From: Aricia agestis
Lineage: Eukaryota > Arthropoda > Insecta > Lepidoptera > Lycaenidae
DNA length: 64,000 nt
Direction: 5' to 3'
NCBI RefSeq assembly: GCF_905147365.1
Contig: NC_056428.1
Span: 27,682,001-27,746,000 of the forward strand
Every line of letters starts with the position of its first letter. The first letter of the stretch is position 1. The notes beneath the pieces were generated by a model. That model saw nothing but the letters and a program-made list of their open reading frames with translations, ran no database searches and was not told the DNA's origin. The position numbers were made by a program, and so were the translations under genes. This document shows positions 53,280 through 64,000 of this stretch, in pieces.

Positions 53280-54145
53280 AATAAATTCTTGCAATATCGT
53301 TTTGTTTTCTAAGGTGTTATATAATAAAAATAAATTTAATTTATAAAATAAAAATAATGCCTTTAAAAAATAGCAACAAAGTTACTTGTAAAACGTCTTA
53401 CAATAGTTTTGGTACTACATGATACTAGTTCAGAACAATAATCTACAAATTATATATAAATATTAGCCGTTTGAAAATAAGTAAAGTAAGACTCATTTTT
53501 AGTCCACTTTGGTTCCAGGTGTCACACTAAGAGCTACACAAAATACAGGTATTCTAAGTACACGAGGCACTACTAATAACCTATGGTTTCATCCATCAGA
53601 GAGTAAGTTATGTCTTATCCTTCTGGGATCCAGGTCTATAACATAAAACTAATCTAAAAATGAAATGGGGCTGTAAAAGTATTATAATATGTATTTAATT
53701 TAAGAATAAATAATATACTATGTGTGTTGTTTACTTTTAACATTATATTTGCATTTCTATTAATGTAAGGGCTGATTTGTCAGATCATAGCTTTTGCCTG
53801 TAAAATAAATAAGTAACTTTATAATATTTATATTATTTACCCTTATAAGAACCTCATGTCATAACGTATCCGATGATTGAAAAATCACCCCAAACCAAAA
53901 TGAGTTTCTACTTTTCAATCGTCACCTTTGTTCTGCCAAAAAAAATATATGATAACTAATTTGAAATACAAAATCTGTCAACGTTGCATATTATTTATTT
54001 CTCATAGAAACTCAGGTAAAATAACTTGAACGGACTATACTATCGATAGTAAAAGATACATCACTAGCACACGTACACATTGACAGATCAAAAATCGTCA
54101 CGCATTTTCGGGTTGTCAGGTGGTCTATACGACAGTATATAAATA
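53280..54145. other. AT-rich intergenic DNA
   Basis: No gene, element end or notable inverted repeat was found. Confidence 0.5.
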
Positions 54146-54151
54146 AGTCTA

Positions 54152-54230
54152 TGGTGTGGACGAAAGCCCGAGCCGTGATTTTTACTCTACGTGATTGCTC
54201 GATCGAGCAAAACCGTATGTGAGTACTTAT
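54152..54230. repeat. Fragment of the 10160-10604 MITE family
   Basis: It contains GTGTGGACGAAAGCCCGAGCC and GAGCAAAACCGTATGTGAGT, matching one end of the nested MITE in GTPase intron 1. Confidence 0.75.
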
Positions 54231-54288
54231 ACTATAGCTTTAAAGGGCCATTTAGATCTACATTAAATCAACAATGTATTTGTTATTA

Positions 54289-54400
54289 ACCCCCGACAAA
54301 AAGAGGGGTGTTATAAGTTTGACGTGTCTGTCTGTCGGTCTGTCTGTCTGTCTGTCTGCCTGTCTGCCTGTCTGCCTGTCTGCCTGTCTGCCTGTCTGCC

Positions 54401-54451
<51 letters not shown>

Positions 54452-54715
54452 GGCATCATAGCATCCAAACGGGTGGACCGATTTTGATCTAATTTTTTTT
54501 GTTTGAAAGCTGACTTAATCGAGAGTGTTCTTAGCTATAGCTCATAATCATCAGCCTGCTCCGTGCTGCAAAATCTGCGGTTCATCTGGTTCGTTATTGG
54601 GCAGTCGTTTATTGGGCTTTATATTTTGCATTCTAGTTTGTAACATATATGAATATTTAGACATTAATGAAAAGTTGACCTGGTGCTGCAGCATCACCTG
54701 GTAATCTGGTATTGA
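54289..54715 (+). repeat. Dispersed repeat with GTCT microsatellite, copy 2
   Basis: It shares ACCCCCGACAAAAAGAGGGG, ACGGGTGGACCGATTTTGAT and CATCAGCCTGCTCCGTGCTG with 18709-19070. The (GTCT)n/(GCCT)n tract at about 54325-54450 is greatly expanded and explains the repetitive open frames in both directions. Confidence 0.85.
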
Positions 54716-54999
54716 TAAATCTCGTAGGGTTCACCTTGCGTTTACAATGTATTATCGGAAAAAAATGTAATTATTTACGACATCACATTAGAAACACCAA
54801 CAATAACAGTATTTTTCCATTGTTTAATGAATGTTATTATACCTATAACCTTCCTCTTGAATCACTCTATCTATTAAAGAAAACCGCATCAAAATCCGTT
54901 ACGTACTTTTAAAGATTAAAGGGAACAAAGAAATGTGAGGGAAAAAATGCGACTTTGTTTTATAATATTATGTACTTATAGAAGATAGAATATTGTAGG

Positions 55000-55241
55000 T
55001 CTACCAGGATCTGATGGCAATTTTTGACAGCAGATTTTCATTAAATATCCTTGATCATTGGATAAATTTTTATATTTGCATGTTTAACACACAGAATCAG
55101 CCGCTAAAAGAAGAAAAAAGGGTCAAAATGTTTTATTCCAATTACCCCATTATCATGCACTTACATCATAATTATGTAGGTACCGAGGGTATTGCTAGAG
55201 TCAATTTATTTTCTCATTTTTTGCCTACAGATTTTGGTAGA
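55000..55241. mobile_element. MITE, TCTACCAGAATCTGATGG family, copy 2
   Basis: The ends TCTACCAGGATCTGATGGCA and TGCCTACAGATTTTGGTAGA are slightly worn. It shares TCCTTGATCATTGGATAAAT with copies 1 and 3. Confidence 0.82.
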
Positions 55242-55275
55242 TACCTATAGTTACCTATAGGCAACCTATAATAGT

Positions 55276-55480
55276 TCTACCAGAATCTGATGGCAATGTT
55301 TGACAGCAGATTTTCCAAAAAAATGTCCTTGATCATTGGATAAATTTTTATATTTTAATTTTTCACACACAAAATAAGCCGCTAAAGGAATAAAAAAGGA
55401 TGAAAATGTTATATTCCTATTACCCCAGTATTGCTAGAGACAATTTATTTTCTCACTTTTTGCCATCAGATTCTGGTAGA
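55276..55480. mobile_element. MITE, same family, copy 3 next to copy 2
   Basis: The ends TCTACCAGAATCTGATGGCA and TGCCATCAGATTCTGGTAGA are exact complements. Only 34 bp separate it from copy 2. Confidence 0.86.
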
Positions 55481-55489
55481 CGGTAGACC

Positions 55490-56220
55490 TATAAAAAAAT
55501 ATACAATGTGTCCCGACACCGGTGTCCGATCCTTTAATGTCGTGATGTAAGGCATATTTTATCGACAAATTAGCCCTCAATTTTTTTTTCTCTCTCATGG
55601 TTGTAAAATGGCAGCCATTTTAGTTTTTCTCGGGCTTTCATACTAATCTGACCAGAACTGCACGTTTAAATATCCTATGAAGATAAAAAAGGTCTTATTT
55701 GATAGCTAAATTGGTGGACTACGCAATATGTTATAAATTTCGTGGAATTAAACATAGAAAAACCCAAGTTTAAGAAAAAAAAATTGTGTATTTTTCATTA
55801 ATGGCTTTTTGTAAAAAATCTAGCACATTAAACTGGTTCTTTTTTATTTTTAAAAGATAGAGGAAGTTTTCATCCTCTAAAATTCTTTTACTTTAATGCT
55901 CTTGTACCAAAAATTAGTGCTGTTACACAGTGGCAAATTTTTCGCGAAACCGGTTAGCAAAAAACATTCTTTCTCAGCCAGATTTCGTCCTATTGTTATA
56001 AAAATAGCCTTAAATGAAGGGTAATATAACTTACCATAAGAAACAAAAAAGGGTTTTGTTATGCAAAAAGTTTAAATAAGTCAAAGTTTTTTAAAAAATA
56101 GGAGAAAACACGTGCAAATTTTACAACTATTGTATTTTTTTACAGAAACAGCCCCCATAACCCATTTTTATTAATTATTATAATATCCAAAGAGCTTAGA
56201 GCATTAAACCAGCCAAATAT
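55490..56220. other. AT-rich DNA upstream of the P-like pseudogene
   Basis: It contains ACACCGGTGT at about 55514. No first THAP exon (a Cys-rich start) could be found here. Confidence 0.45.
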
Positions 56221-56221
56221 A

Positions 56222-56255
56222 AATAAGCCAAAGAGCGAGCGTAATTTTGTGAGTC
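56222..56255. repeat. Fragment resembling the end of the 738-954 MITE
   Basis: AAGCCAAA, then GAGCGTAATTTTGTGAGTC, match the left end of the 738-954 element apart from a short insertion and one base. It lies 22 bp before the THAP exon acceptor. Confidence 0.6.
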
Positions 56256-56277
56256 ATTTCTTTATTTTTTCTTACAG

Positions 56278-58770
56278 ATTTCCAAAAGATATTGGGATTC
56301 GATGTGTGTGGGTTAAAGCATGTGGGAACCATGAAACATGGACTCCTAAAAGAACGAGCACAATTTGCTCCGCACATTTCGTAACTTCGTGTTTCATCAC
56401 ACAGTCAAATAATAAGAGAAATTTGAAACAGAACTCCATTCCAGCTTTAAAATTGTCATCCGAGGTAATTTTCATTTACTTGCCCACGACTGACATAGTG
56501 CATAAAATATAATATGATCTGCAGCTTTTAAAGTAGTGCGAGGGTAAACAACCTGTATATTTTTTGTTCGTTTCAGGTTCAACCTTGCGAAAACTCTGAA
56601 GATGAACAAGAACCAAAACGGAAAAAAATTGAAACTCCTCAGCCAGTTCAAATTGAAGAAGGTAAAACTCGCAAACTACATACCCATCCACCGGAACACA
56701 ACATTTGTATTGCAACCACTTCAACTGTCAAACCACAATTACACGATACGCCAAGAAAGAAAAAATTGAAGAAACAGCTACAGATGAAAAATAAGCAAAT
56801 AAAAAGACTTCTGTCGCAAAAAAGTTATTTAAAGAAAAAAGTAGCAGGACTGCAAGAAATATTAAAAACTCTTTCAGATAAATCTTTGATCGCTAAAGAA
56901 GAGCGTCAAGTTTTAGACAAAATTGGTGTAGAAGAGAAAGAACTTTTTAAGAGACAGTTAATTAAAAGCACAACAGGAAAAATCCCTACAACCAAATATT
57001 GTTCGGAACTTAGATGTTTTGCTTTAACGCTACATTTCTATTCGTCCAAAGCCTATAGGTACGTGCGAAAAACTTTTGGGACATTACGGCTACGTGAACC
57101 ATGGATTTGATTTTATTTCTGATAATTCTGAAGAGGCAACTGACGCTTTAGTATTTTTGTTAGTTGGGATAAATACTACGTGGAAGTTACCCATTGCCTA
57201 GTTTTTAATAAAAGGCATTAATGCTAGTCTAAAAGCGCGACTTGTGACACAAGCATTCCATTTAGTCCATGAAACTGGTGTAGAGATCAAAGCATTGACT
57301 TGTGACGGTACTAAAGCTAATCTTGCTATGGCTGAAGAGCTAGGCTGCTGTTTGGACGTTACAAATTTACAAACCACAATTCTAGATCCACAAACAGGAC
57401 AACAATGCTTCTTGTTTTTAGATCCCTGCCATATGCTCAAGATTGTGCGAAATTCATTCGAGCATTACAAGTTCTTTTCCAAACCAAACTCAGAAAATTA
57501 CATTCAGTGGTCTTTAATTCAAAGATTGCACGAATTACAGGAACAGGAATTATTTTACTTGGCGAACAAATTAAAAGCAAACCACATTTATTTTAAAACG
57601 AAAATAATGAACGTTCGGCTCGCAGCCCAGCTTTTCAGCACAAGTGTGGCCGATGCTTGATAGTGACAACGTCCTTGAAACTGCAGAATTTTTAAAATTG
57701 ATTAATGATTTATTTGACATACTTAATAGTAAACTTGGGGCGATCGGCTTAAGCAAGCTTTAAATCCAAAAAACTATGAAACTGCTTTTGCGAAATTAGA
57801 CGAAGCTTAAGCAGTTCTTTTGAATTTGGAGACTGACGTTCAAAACCGTCAATAAATTACAAAAAGAGTCAATATTTTGGAGTCTCCTCGTTACACAGGT
57901 TTTCTTGGATTTCTTGTATGCATAGAAAGTGCAAAACGCTTATTTGAAAACTTAGTTTTGGCACCTAATGCACAAATGAAATACTTACCCCTGCACAAAA
58001 CTAGCCAGGATTATATAGAGATATTTTTTTCAGTTGTTATAAGTCACGGTGGTTATTCAGATAATCCATCTGCTCGTCAATTTGAAGCCATTTATAAAAA
58101 ATTGTTAGTCTATACTGAATTGATCCGGAATGAGAGGGGTACAAACTGTATCCCACTAGAAAAAAATTCAATTCTTAATTGTACGTCCGCGATTAAAAAA
58201 ATCAATTCTAGCTCGAATCAAAAGAAATTCGAAATACCTTTAACGGACAATCCTTCAGAAGAGATTGACATGATCACAGAAATAGAGGCACAAACATACT
58301 TATCACCTTTTGGCGAGAAAGTTGTGGAATATATCGCAGGTTTTGTAGTATTTTCTATTATTAAAAAAATTTAATGCAGCACATGTATAAAAGGTCTATG
58401 TGGTCAACCGAATGAGAAAAGTTTAGCATATCAAAAAAGTAGAGGTGGTCTTAAGTATGCTTCGAAGGAAGTTATTGATATGTGTCGTCTTTGTGAAGTG
58501 CAAATCCGAAAAAATTTAACTCCTGACAAAACAGTTAGTCGTTCTTGTTCGACGCAGAAAATTACAAATAAAGTGATGGAATACTTGCAATTGGCAAGCA
58601 ATGTTTTCCTAACATCGGGGGTCACTATTTTGATAATGATTTCATTGTGCACAATATTGAACTAGCAAAACTTGTAACAGAAAAATATACCAATGTTAGA
58701 ATTACTTATTTGTCTAAGAAAAGTGATCCTCAAAAGTGTGGCATGTATACACACAGCTAATTCACTTCAA
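56278..58770 (+). pseudogene. THAP9/P-element-like transposase pseudogene
   Basis: Exon 56278-56464 codes the C-terminal part of a THAP zinc-finger domain (RFPKD, TWTPKRTSTICSAHF). Exon 56577 onward codes a basic linker, a coiled coil (56766-56890) and FALTLHFYSSKAYRYVRKTF, a P-element/THAP9 transposase signature. Further parts follow: GYVNHGFDF, ALTCDGTKANLAMAEELGC, FLDPCHMLKIVRNSF and KIMNVRLAAQLFSTSVADA. The C-terminal region from 57877 includes SPRYTGFLGFL, FGEKVVEYIAGF and DMCRLCE. The copy is dead. The first THAP exon is not found; a frame jump at about 57078-57088 removes the segment that normally carries the first catalytic Asp; stops occur at 57199-57201, 57658-57660, 57808-57810, 57853-57855 and 58372-58374; and further frameshifts lie near 57735 and 58605. 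The intact family excises and inserts DNA with 8-bp duplications. Terminal repeats were not located with confidence. Confidence 0.9.
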
Positions 58771-58854
58771 AAATCAATAAAATTGTATCTTCTTTTTTTA
58801 CTATTCCTTCCTTTACTATCCCCTAGTCTTTACATTTTATATACTATCGTGACA

Positions 58855-58860
58855 AATAAA
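58855..58860 (+). terminator. Poly(A) signal after the P-like pseudogene
   Basis: AATAAA lies about 85 bp after the last transposase-like codons, in the sense orientation. It probably belongs to the original transposase gene. Confidence 0.4.
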
Positions 58861-58869
58861 GTTATTAAA

Positions 58870-59475
58870 CGAATATAATACATAATTTGTTTCTATATTT
58901 CCTTACCCATACCCAATACCAAACTGCAGTATTTTACTGTGCAATTTATCTTTTTAAAATTACGTTTCAAAACATACATGTAGTGTATATTTTGTAATTA
59001 AAACCTTTTGTTTTGACACCCTACTTGATTAGTTGCTTATGACAAAATAAAATTCTGCTTTAATATTAGTAAATTATTATTTATTAACCTTCGCTTTTTC
59101 GGCAATTGGGTAAAAATAATTGAGTGTTTCTGGTAGAATTCATCGATAGTCGAATATCGATAATGTCATTCACCAGCTTGTTTCATTTTGCTGCTATTGT
59201 TTTACTTTTTACTATGCCATTGTGTTGTATACTGACAGACATCATTACGTGGACGACTGTGTGAGTATGCGATTGTGTGCGTGTAGTTTATGAGTGTGTA
59301 CGATATTATTGTTGTGTGCGTGCATAGCGATTTGATTGAAAAGTCTATGTGTGCTACCTCACCCCGCACCAAAAGTGGCAGAAATTTTTGCTTAGGAATT
59401 GTTACGCGTGGCTCCTCCGGGCTGTTTTAATGCTCACTTATTTTTTTATCTCAGTTAACTTTGGCAACTTATATA
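58870..59475. other. Intergenic DNA with ATCGATA motifs
   Basis: TCATCGATAGTCGAATATCGATA at about 59140-59162 contains two TATCGAT/ATCGATA cores, which resemble insect DREF-type promoter elements. GTGTGTGCG-rich sequence follows. No gene start was identified. Confidence 0.35.
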
Positions 59476-59477
59476 CG

Positions 59478-59671
59478 CTGTCAAAAAAGTGAAGAAATTA
59501 AAAAGTGGCAACATCGTAGTGTCATTCCTCTCTTTCTGTCCGCTGAAATGCGTTTAATTAAGGTGGCGCTACAGTAGCAACAGGGTAAATTTTAAATCAT
59601 TAGCAGCTTTAAGAAAAAAAGGGATGACACTACTATGTTGACACTTTTTAGTTTCTTCACTTTTTTGACAG
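59478..59671. mobile_element. Foldback MITE, CTGTCAAAAAAGTGAAG ends
   Basis: The ends CTGTCAAAAAAGTGAAGAAA and TTTCTTCACTTTTTTGACAG are exact complements. The inner arms share AGTGTCATYCC. TATA flanks both sides, suggesting a TA-type insertion. Confidence 0.82.
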
Positions 59672-59849
59672 ACTATATTGAGATATTACCTCAATCATAG
59701 ATAAAGTATTATAGTATAGATGTAGTCTTAGCCCGTCATCGCGTGGCCATTTTGTGCTTATTTTCATACAAGTAGTGTGCGTTTATTTTCTTGAATATTT
59801 CTATTTGTCGATTATTTCGAAGCACATTATGATACAGGAAAGAAAGTCA

Positions 59850-60304
59850 ATTAGTACATGATATCGATTAACTATAGTTCAAGTGATGAGAATCTGTAAA
59901 CACACGTAAAAAGCTATGCAATTTTTATAGCCAAATTATTAATTGATGTGACATTTTTAGCACTAATGCCTTATATAGCACGAATAAGGTATTAATAGAC
60001 TTATAAATTATCTTTTTAGCTTACAAAAATACCAATTAAAAAGCCCAAAAAACGTTGTTCAAAACTTAAGTATTTAATGTTAAATCCACGTGTTTGGGGC
60101 ATTCTTTGACCATTCCTAAGGTTTATTATTTAGCGGAACCACAAAACTCAACAATATATACCATTAAACGTTCACTAAAAACCTTTATTAACACTTTTAT
60201 TACATGAAATATGCCGACCGACTCCTTTGTTATGTCCTAGTAAGTAGGACATAATATTACACGCTTTTGACGCTTATACACCGATATAAGGCTCTCTCCA
60301 GGTT
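59850..60304 (-). repeat. Long repeat, right copy of the inverted pair
   Basis: The reverse complement of 52440-53045 without the nested MITE. It ends CCGATATAAGGCTCTCTCCAG. At the inner end, related sequence (ACTATAATACTTTATCTAT in inverted form) continues at 59695-59720 after about 130 bp not found in the left copy. Confidence 0.88.
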
Positions 60305-60309
60305 CAATG

Positions 60310-61100
60310 ATTGAGATTATAGATAAAGTAATTAATGATTGAGATACTATTTATAATGATTTACTGTTGCTTTACTATAATACTTTAGCTATGGACTATA
60401 CTTATCTTACTTACCATTAATATTATGTATTCATATAGAATCGATACTTTATTGCTTTTGATTTTTCGTAATCAGTTAGTCAAATTATTTGCAAGAAACA
60501 GCAACAGACAAGTAATTCATGATACTAAACAACAAAAATAGAATATCATAGGATGACAAGACTTTATTTACGTTGTAGAAACTTGAGAGACAAATATTAT
60601 TTAAAATTATCAAGATTCATTTATATATAAGTATCATCACCAATCTAACGTTAGCTATTATATCGGTTTTATTACCAAATAGTCATAAACTTAGATTATT
60701 ATTATTAATACTCTAACGTCGTAAAGAATACTTTTTACAACTAAGTATCTCAAGGCTCTTTTTTGTTATGAATTTGAAAATCAATAGACAATGTTCATTA
60801 GTGGTTTCTCTTAATAGCTCATAGATGTCGCTCTTTTTAAATGGCCTAGAAATTACAGCGCAGTGCTGTAAATTGCGCGTGTTTGAGTTTATTCGCACGA
60901 GAAGAAACTCACACACACTGCAACACACTCGAATAGAAAAGATCTGTCAAAGTCTTGGGATTCATCTGAAATGGAAAGTCTTTGGGAATCCATAAAAATG
61001 GTTTTGGACAATAATTATAGTAATTAGGTTAAAGTTATGTATGCCAATACGCGACTTTTTGCAATTGAATTGTTTCGATTGAACTCTAGTACTTACGCAA
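60310..61100. other. Upstream region of the EF-hand gene
   Basis: AT-rich, with TTGAGATACTATTTATAATG-type sequence near the repeat boundary and no recognised elements after 60450. It presumably contains the promoter and leader of the following exon. Confidence 0.45.
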
Positions 61101-61112
61101 ACGATAGACACC

Positions 61113-61286
61113 ATGGTGCAGTGTCATCCACCGTTGGAAATACAGGAATTGCCAAAAGAAGACGAAGAAAGGCTAGAAAAACTCTTTTCTAAATTAGATG
61201 CCGATGGAAATGGTAAAATTGACATCCATGACTTGTCTGTGGCCCTGAAGGAATTGGCACCGCACATCAACCGGAGTTATGCAGAG
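61113..61286 (+). CDS. First coding exon of a SCaMC-like calcium-dependent mitochondrial carrier (partial)
   Basis: ATG in a good context (CACCATGG) starts 58 in-frame codons ending AE|GTTAGA in phase 0. The peptide has an acidic leader (PKEDEERLEKLF) and one canonical EF-hand. The loop DADGNGKIDIHD spans residues 29-40, with ligands at loop positions 1, 3, 5, 9 and 12. The last residues, SYAE, match where the first EF-hand ends in SCaMC/SLC25A23-25 type ATP-Mg/phosphate carriers of the inner mitochondrial membrane, which use N-terminal EF-hands to sense cytosolic calcium. The carrier domain and remaining EF-hands would be on later exons outside the window, so another EF-hand protein cannot be excluded. 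Confidence 0.72.
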
Positions 61287-62215
61287 GTTAGAATGTTAAT
61301 ATCAATGTAACCAATGAGTTTCTAAAATACTAGAGTAGCAATGTCTTACAAAAGACGTTAGTAACATAGAATATCATTGAATGTAACTGTTCAAAATCTA
61401 ACGGTGTCGGGTGTTCTCACTTTCTCTTCTGGTCACGTCAGCAGGGAGCACCAAATTACGAACTTTTTCTTAATTTCGCCAAATCCATGTATGGTACCTA
61501 CTTCCCTTTTTTTCTTGCTAGTTTCAGTAAAGTGTTTTCATAATGTACTATTTCCATTTCATATTTTGTCATTACAATCTTATTCTATCTGCTAACAGGA
61601 AAATGTTATTCAATAGGTTTAATACAAATAGTATCAGAATTGTATTAGCCTTGATAGAGTAAAAAGCTTATAGATCTTTACAGCTAGATAGTCAATTTCA
61701 TTAATTCTATCCCTATTAATATTATCTTATTTCATTTAATTAGTATTGTATGATCACAGGTATAAGCCCTCATGTCTTAATATATAGCTTACCTACATAA
61801 ATTTCTGCCCAAAGACACTACCCAATAGATACATTAGCCAATATTGAGCCCACAGTATGCTAACGGCACATACCACCAAGTTGTCGTTTTCAGTGTTACT
61901 GTCGTCATACCTGTGTGTGTGTGTGGGAATCACAGACGCAATAGATATTCAATTTTTATTTGGCACCTGGGTGTCGCTTGGGAGTTGATGAGTTAAGTGT
62001 GTAGATTATTTGAAAGATTAAGGTTACATGGTCAGTCTCGCATCAGCTCAGTACAACAGTCTGAACTAGACTGACAAAAGAATTATTGTGTAACTAAGTG
62101 ACTAAAGAATTTAATTTTTTTTTTTATTATGTAGTTTCCGGTCATCATTGTGGTGTCAATCTGAGACTGATGAACTGAACTGATGCCAGGCTGACAGTGT
62201 AATGTAACTTTAGTC
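61287..62215. other. Intron 1 of the EF-hand gene, first part
   Basis: No further EF-hand exon is visible. A (TG)n tract lies near 61912-61925. Confidence 0.5.
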
Positions 62216-62218
62216 TAA

Positions 62219-62712
62219 GGGGGGTATTACATTATCATTTATATTGGATCATTTCTATGATCATATATAGGATCCAATATATATGATCATTTGATCATAT
62301 CTGCTTATTACATTATCATATTTCATTGATCCTATTTTACGTCATATGTGGTTTCAATGGCCAATGGAGAGCGCTAACGTTGACAGATATTGACGTCAGG
62401 GTTACTAGATCTCCGAGAATTTGATGTGTCAAAAGACATCGTCATTTTTAATATGGCTTGTTTTATATATAATTAGAAAAATAATTACATTACATTATTT
62501 GAAACATATTAACAAACAAGAAATTAAAAACTCTTTTTTTATATTAAATAACTGGCAACACCTACATCTATGACCGTATTGGATCCAATCTCTCAGCAAA
62601 TGTCAAAAATCTATGATCAAGGAAGAAATGAATCATATGTCTATATTACATTATCCAATATCATTGATGCAATGATCTCAGATCCAATATATATGATAAT
62701 CTAATATCCCCC
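62219..62712. mobile_element. PIF/Harbinger-type MITE, ~490-bp family, copy 2 (inverted)
   Basis: It begins GGGGGGTATTACATTATCAT and ends GATAATCTAATATCCCCC. Direct TAA duplications lie at 62216-62218 and 62713-62715. It is the reverse complement of 3637-4128 over its full length. Confidence 0.9.
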
Positions 62713-62715
62713 TAA

Positions 62716-64000
62716 AAGGTGACTGTTGCAACATATCTACTCACTTATTTTTTTATCTCAGTTAACTTAGACAACTTTGAAAAATATGTTACATCTAAGT
62801 ATATTCCATTTATTTCAATTAGATGTTAAATTTTCTCTCAAATAATGTTTGAGTAGATTTTATACTTAAAATTATACCTAAATGGCTTCATATAATATGT
62901 AACAAGCAAATTACATTACATGCTATTTTCAGAACAATACATCTCTGTTCAGTAATTCATATTAATGTACTATAATATGGTTATTATATGGGTGGATCAA
63001 CTTTTCCTTGCCAAAACCTGTCCCTCACAATTGGAATGCTCTGGTGACAAAACTATTGGCAATAATAACAATAACTGCTTTTATATGTATATCAAAACTA
63101 CTGCCATCATATTAACGTAGGGATTAATGGACATTTTCTATTGAAAAATATAATAACTTACATGTCCCCACCGACGAAAATTCACTTTCATATAAATTTC
63201 TGTTGTGCTTTTGACAAATCGATGTATTGAATTTAATATTATGACAAAAAGTTCCAAAGCAAAGGCTGTTTTAACATTCCGAATACGTATTTGAATGTGT
63301 AACGGTTCATAAAACTTTAATTATAGGCTACTTAGTTCTTTTTTATTTGATAATTTGACTTTAACAAAATTGTCCCCTTCAAAACTAAAATATGCTGGTC
63401 TGCTGTTTCACAACACATAAGGTGGGGCAAGTGCGACAGACACAGCCCTTAAATAGCTGGACAGTAGGGAACCTTTTTGGGTTTCACCTGATACTCGTCA
63501 CGCCACTTTAATTTCGCTAATTGATCGGCAATTTCATCTGAGACTCTGAGTGAGGCAGCGAGTTTTATTGTCGAGCTGTGGGGTAGCATCGAAATTAAGG
63601 TAAATATATTAATAATTTCAATAAATTTTTGTGGTTATATATGGATATAATGTCTTAGTTTTCCTGGATATTGTTGAAATTTTTAGATTTCTTATATTCA
63701 TTGACAAAAAATAAAATATGTGTAAATGTCTCCTGGGTAATGATTCCCCTGTCGTTACCCAGGAGACAATTGTTACTAAGATGCTTACCTTCTAACTAAA
63801 TTTGCTAACCGTTTGGTTTACTAACGTTATTTACGTCCGTTTTCAGCTACCATGCCTTTAAATAAATAAAATAAATAGATAAAATCTGTATTCTAATTTT
63901 TGAACATATAAAGAGAAAAAAAAATAACACAATATTTTTTGTGTTTCTGTTCAAACCATACCTTTTTGGAAGACCTTTTCTGATTCATTACGACTTTGTC
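62716..64000. other. Intron of the EF-hand gene, to window end
   Basis: A hairpin with 14-bp arms (TGTCTCCTGGGTAA) lies at 63727-63740 and 63755-63768. A block at 63410-63600 of mixed composition ends AAG|GTAAAT, a donor-like site that could mark an untranslated alternative exon. No coding exon is recognised. Confidence 0.4.

Noticed and set aside
54274..54492. Open frames in both directions rich in CLSV or TDRQ
   Set aside because: They are translations of the (GTCT)n microsatellite, not proteins.
63410..63600. Alternative first exon of the EF-hand gene
   Set aside because: A donor-like AAG|GTAAAT is present but there is no ATG, frame or other support.

Overview
The window is eukaryotic and almost certainly lepidopteran (moth or butterfly). 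It is AT-rich, its few genes are split by GT-AG introns, and its proteins are arthropod-like. It also carries several dispersed repeats typical of Lepidoptera: a foldback family that reads TACGGAACCC at one end, Helitron-like fragments ending in GTCGCGGGC...CTAGT, tRNA-headed SINEs, and many foldback MITEs. All calls were made by eye; no alignment or database search was run.

Three host genes are supported, all on the + strand. (1) 9349-23208 is a five-exon, 209-residue Ras-superfamily gene of the RERG/RASL type with eroded switch motifs. Upstream lie a TATA-like/E-box region and a leader with several short upstream ORFs. (2) 35415-41821 is a complete four-exon tailless (NR2E-class nuclear receptor) gene encoding 384 residues. 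Its first coding exon has only 31 nt, a TATA box lies about 400 bp upstream, and poly(A) signals follow the stop. (3) 61113-61286 is the first coding exon of an EF-hand protein, most likely a SCaMC-type calcium-regulated mitochondrial ATP-Mg/phosphate carrier that continues beyond the window. These genes are not an operon and no functional link between them is implied.

The rest is repeat-rich intergenic and intronic DNA. 1-9.0 kb holds PIF/Harbinger-type MITEs with TWA target duplications, one of a pair of MITEs with 8-bp duplications, and hAT-like and Helitron-like pieces. The introns of the RERG-like gene carry nested MITEs, a LINE 3' end, a solo LTR, a three-unit tandem repeat and two directly abutting palindromes of 41 and 101 bp. 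23-35 kb is mostly dispersed repeats, a LINE end and a SINE. Intron 1 of tailless contains a 995-bp GC-rich foldback element. 42-52 kb is a mosaic of nested elements plus a minus-strand reverse-transcriptase fragment. 52.4-60.3 kb holds a decayed THAP9/P-element-like transposase pseudogene, flanked by inverted copies of a ~450-600 bp repeat.

No prokaryote-type system, CRISPR array, rRNA or convincing tRNA gene is present. The best candidates for follow-up are the GTPase with altered switch residues, the paired palindromes, the internally deleted P-like transposase with its possible non-autonomous relatives, and the cluster of TWA-flanked MITE families.
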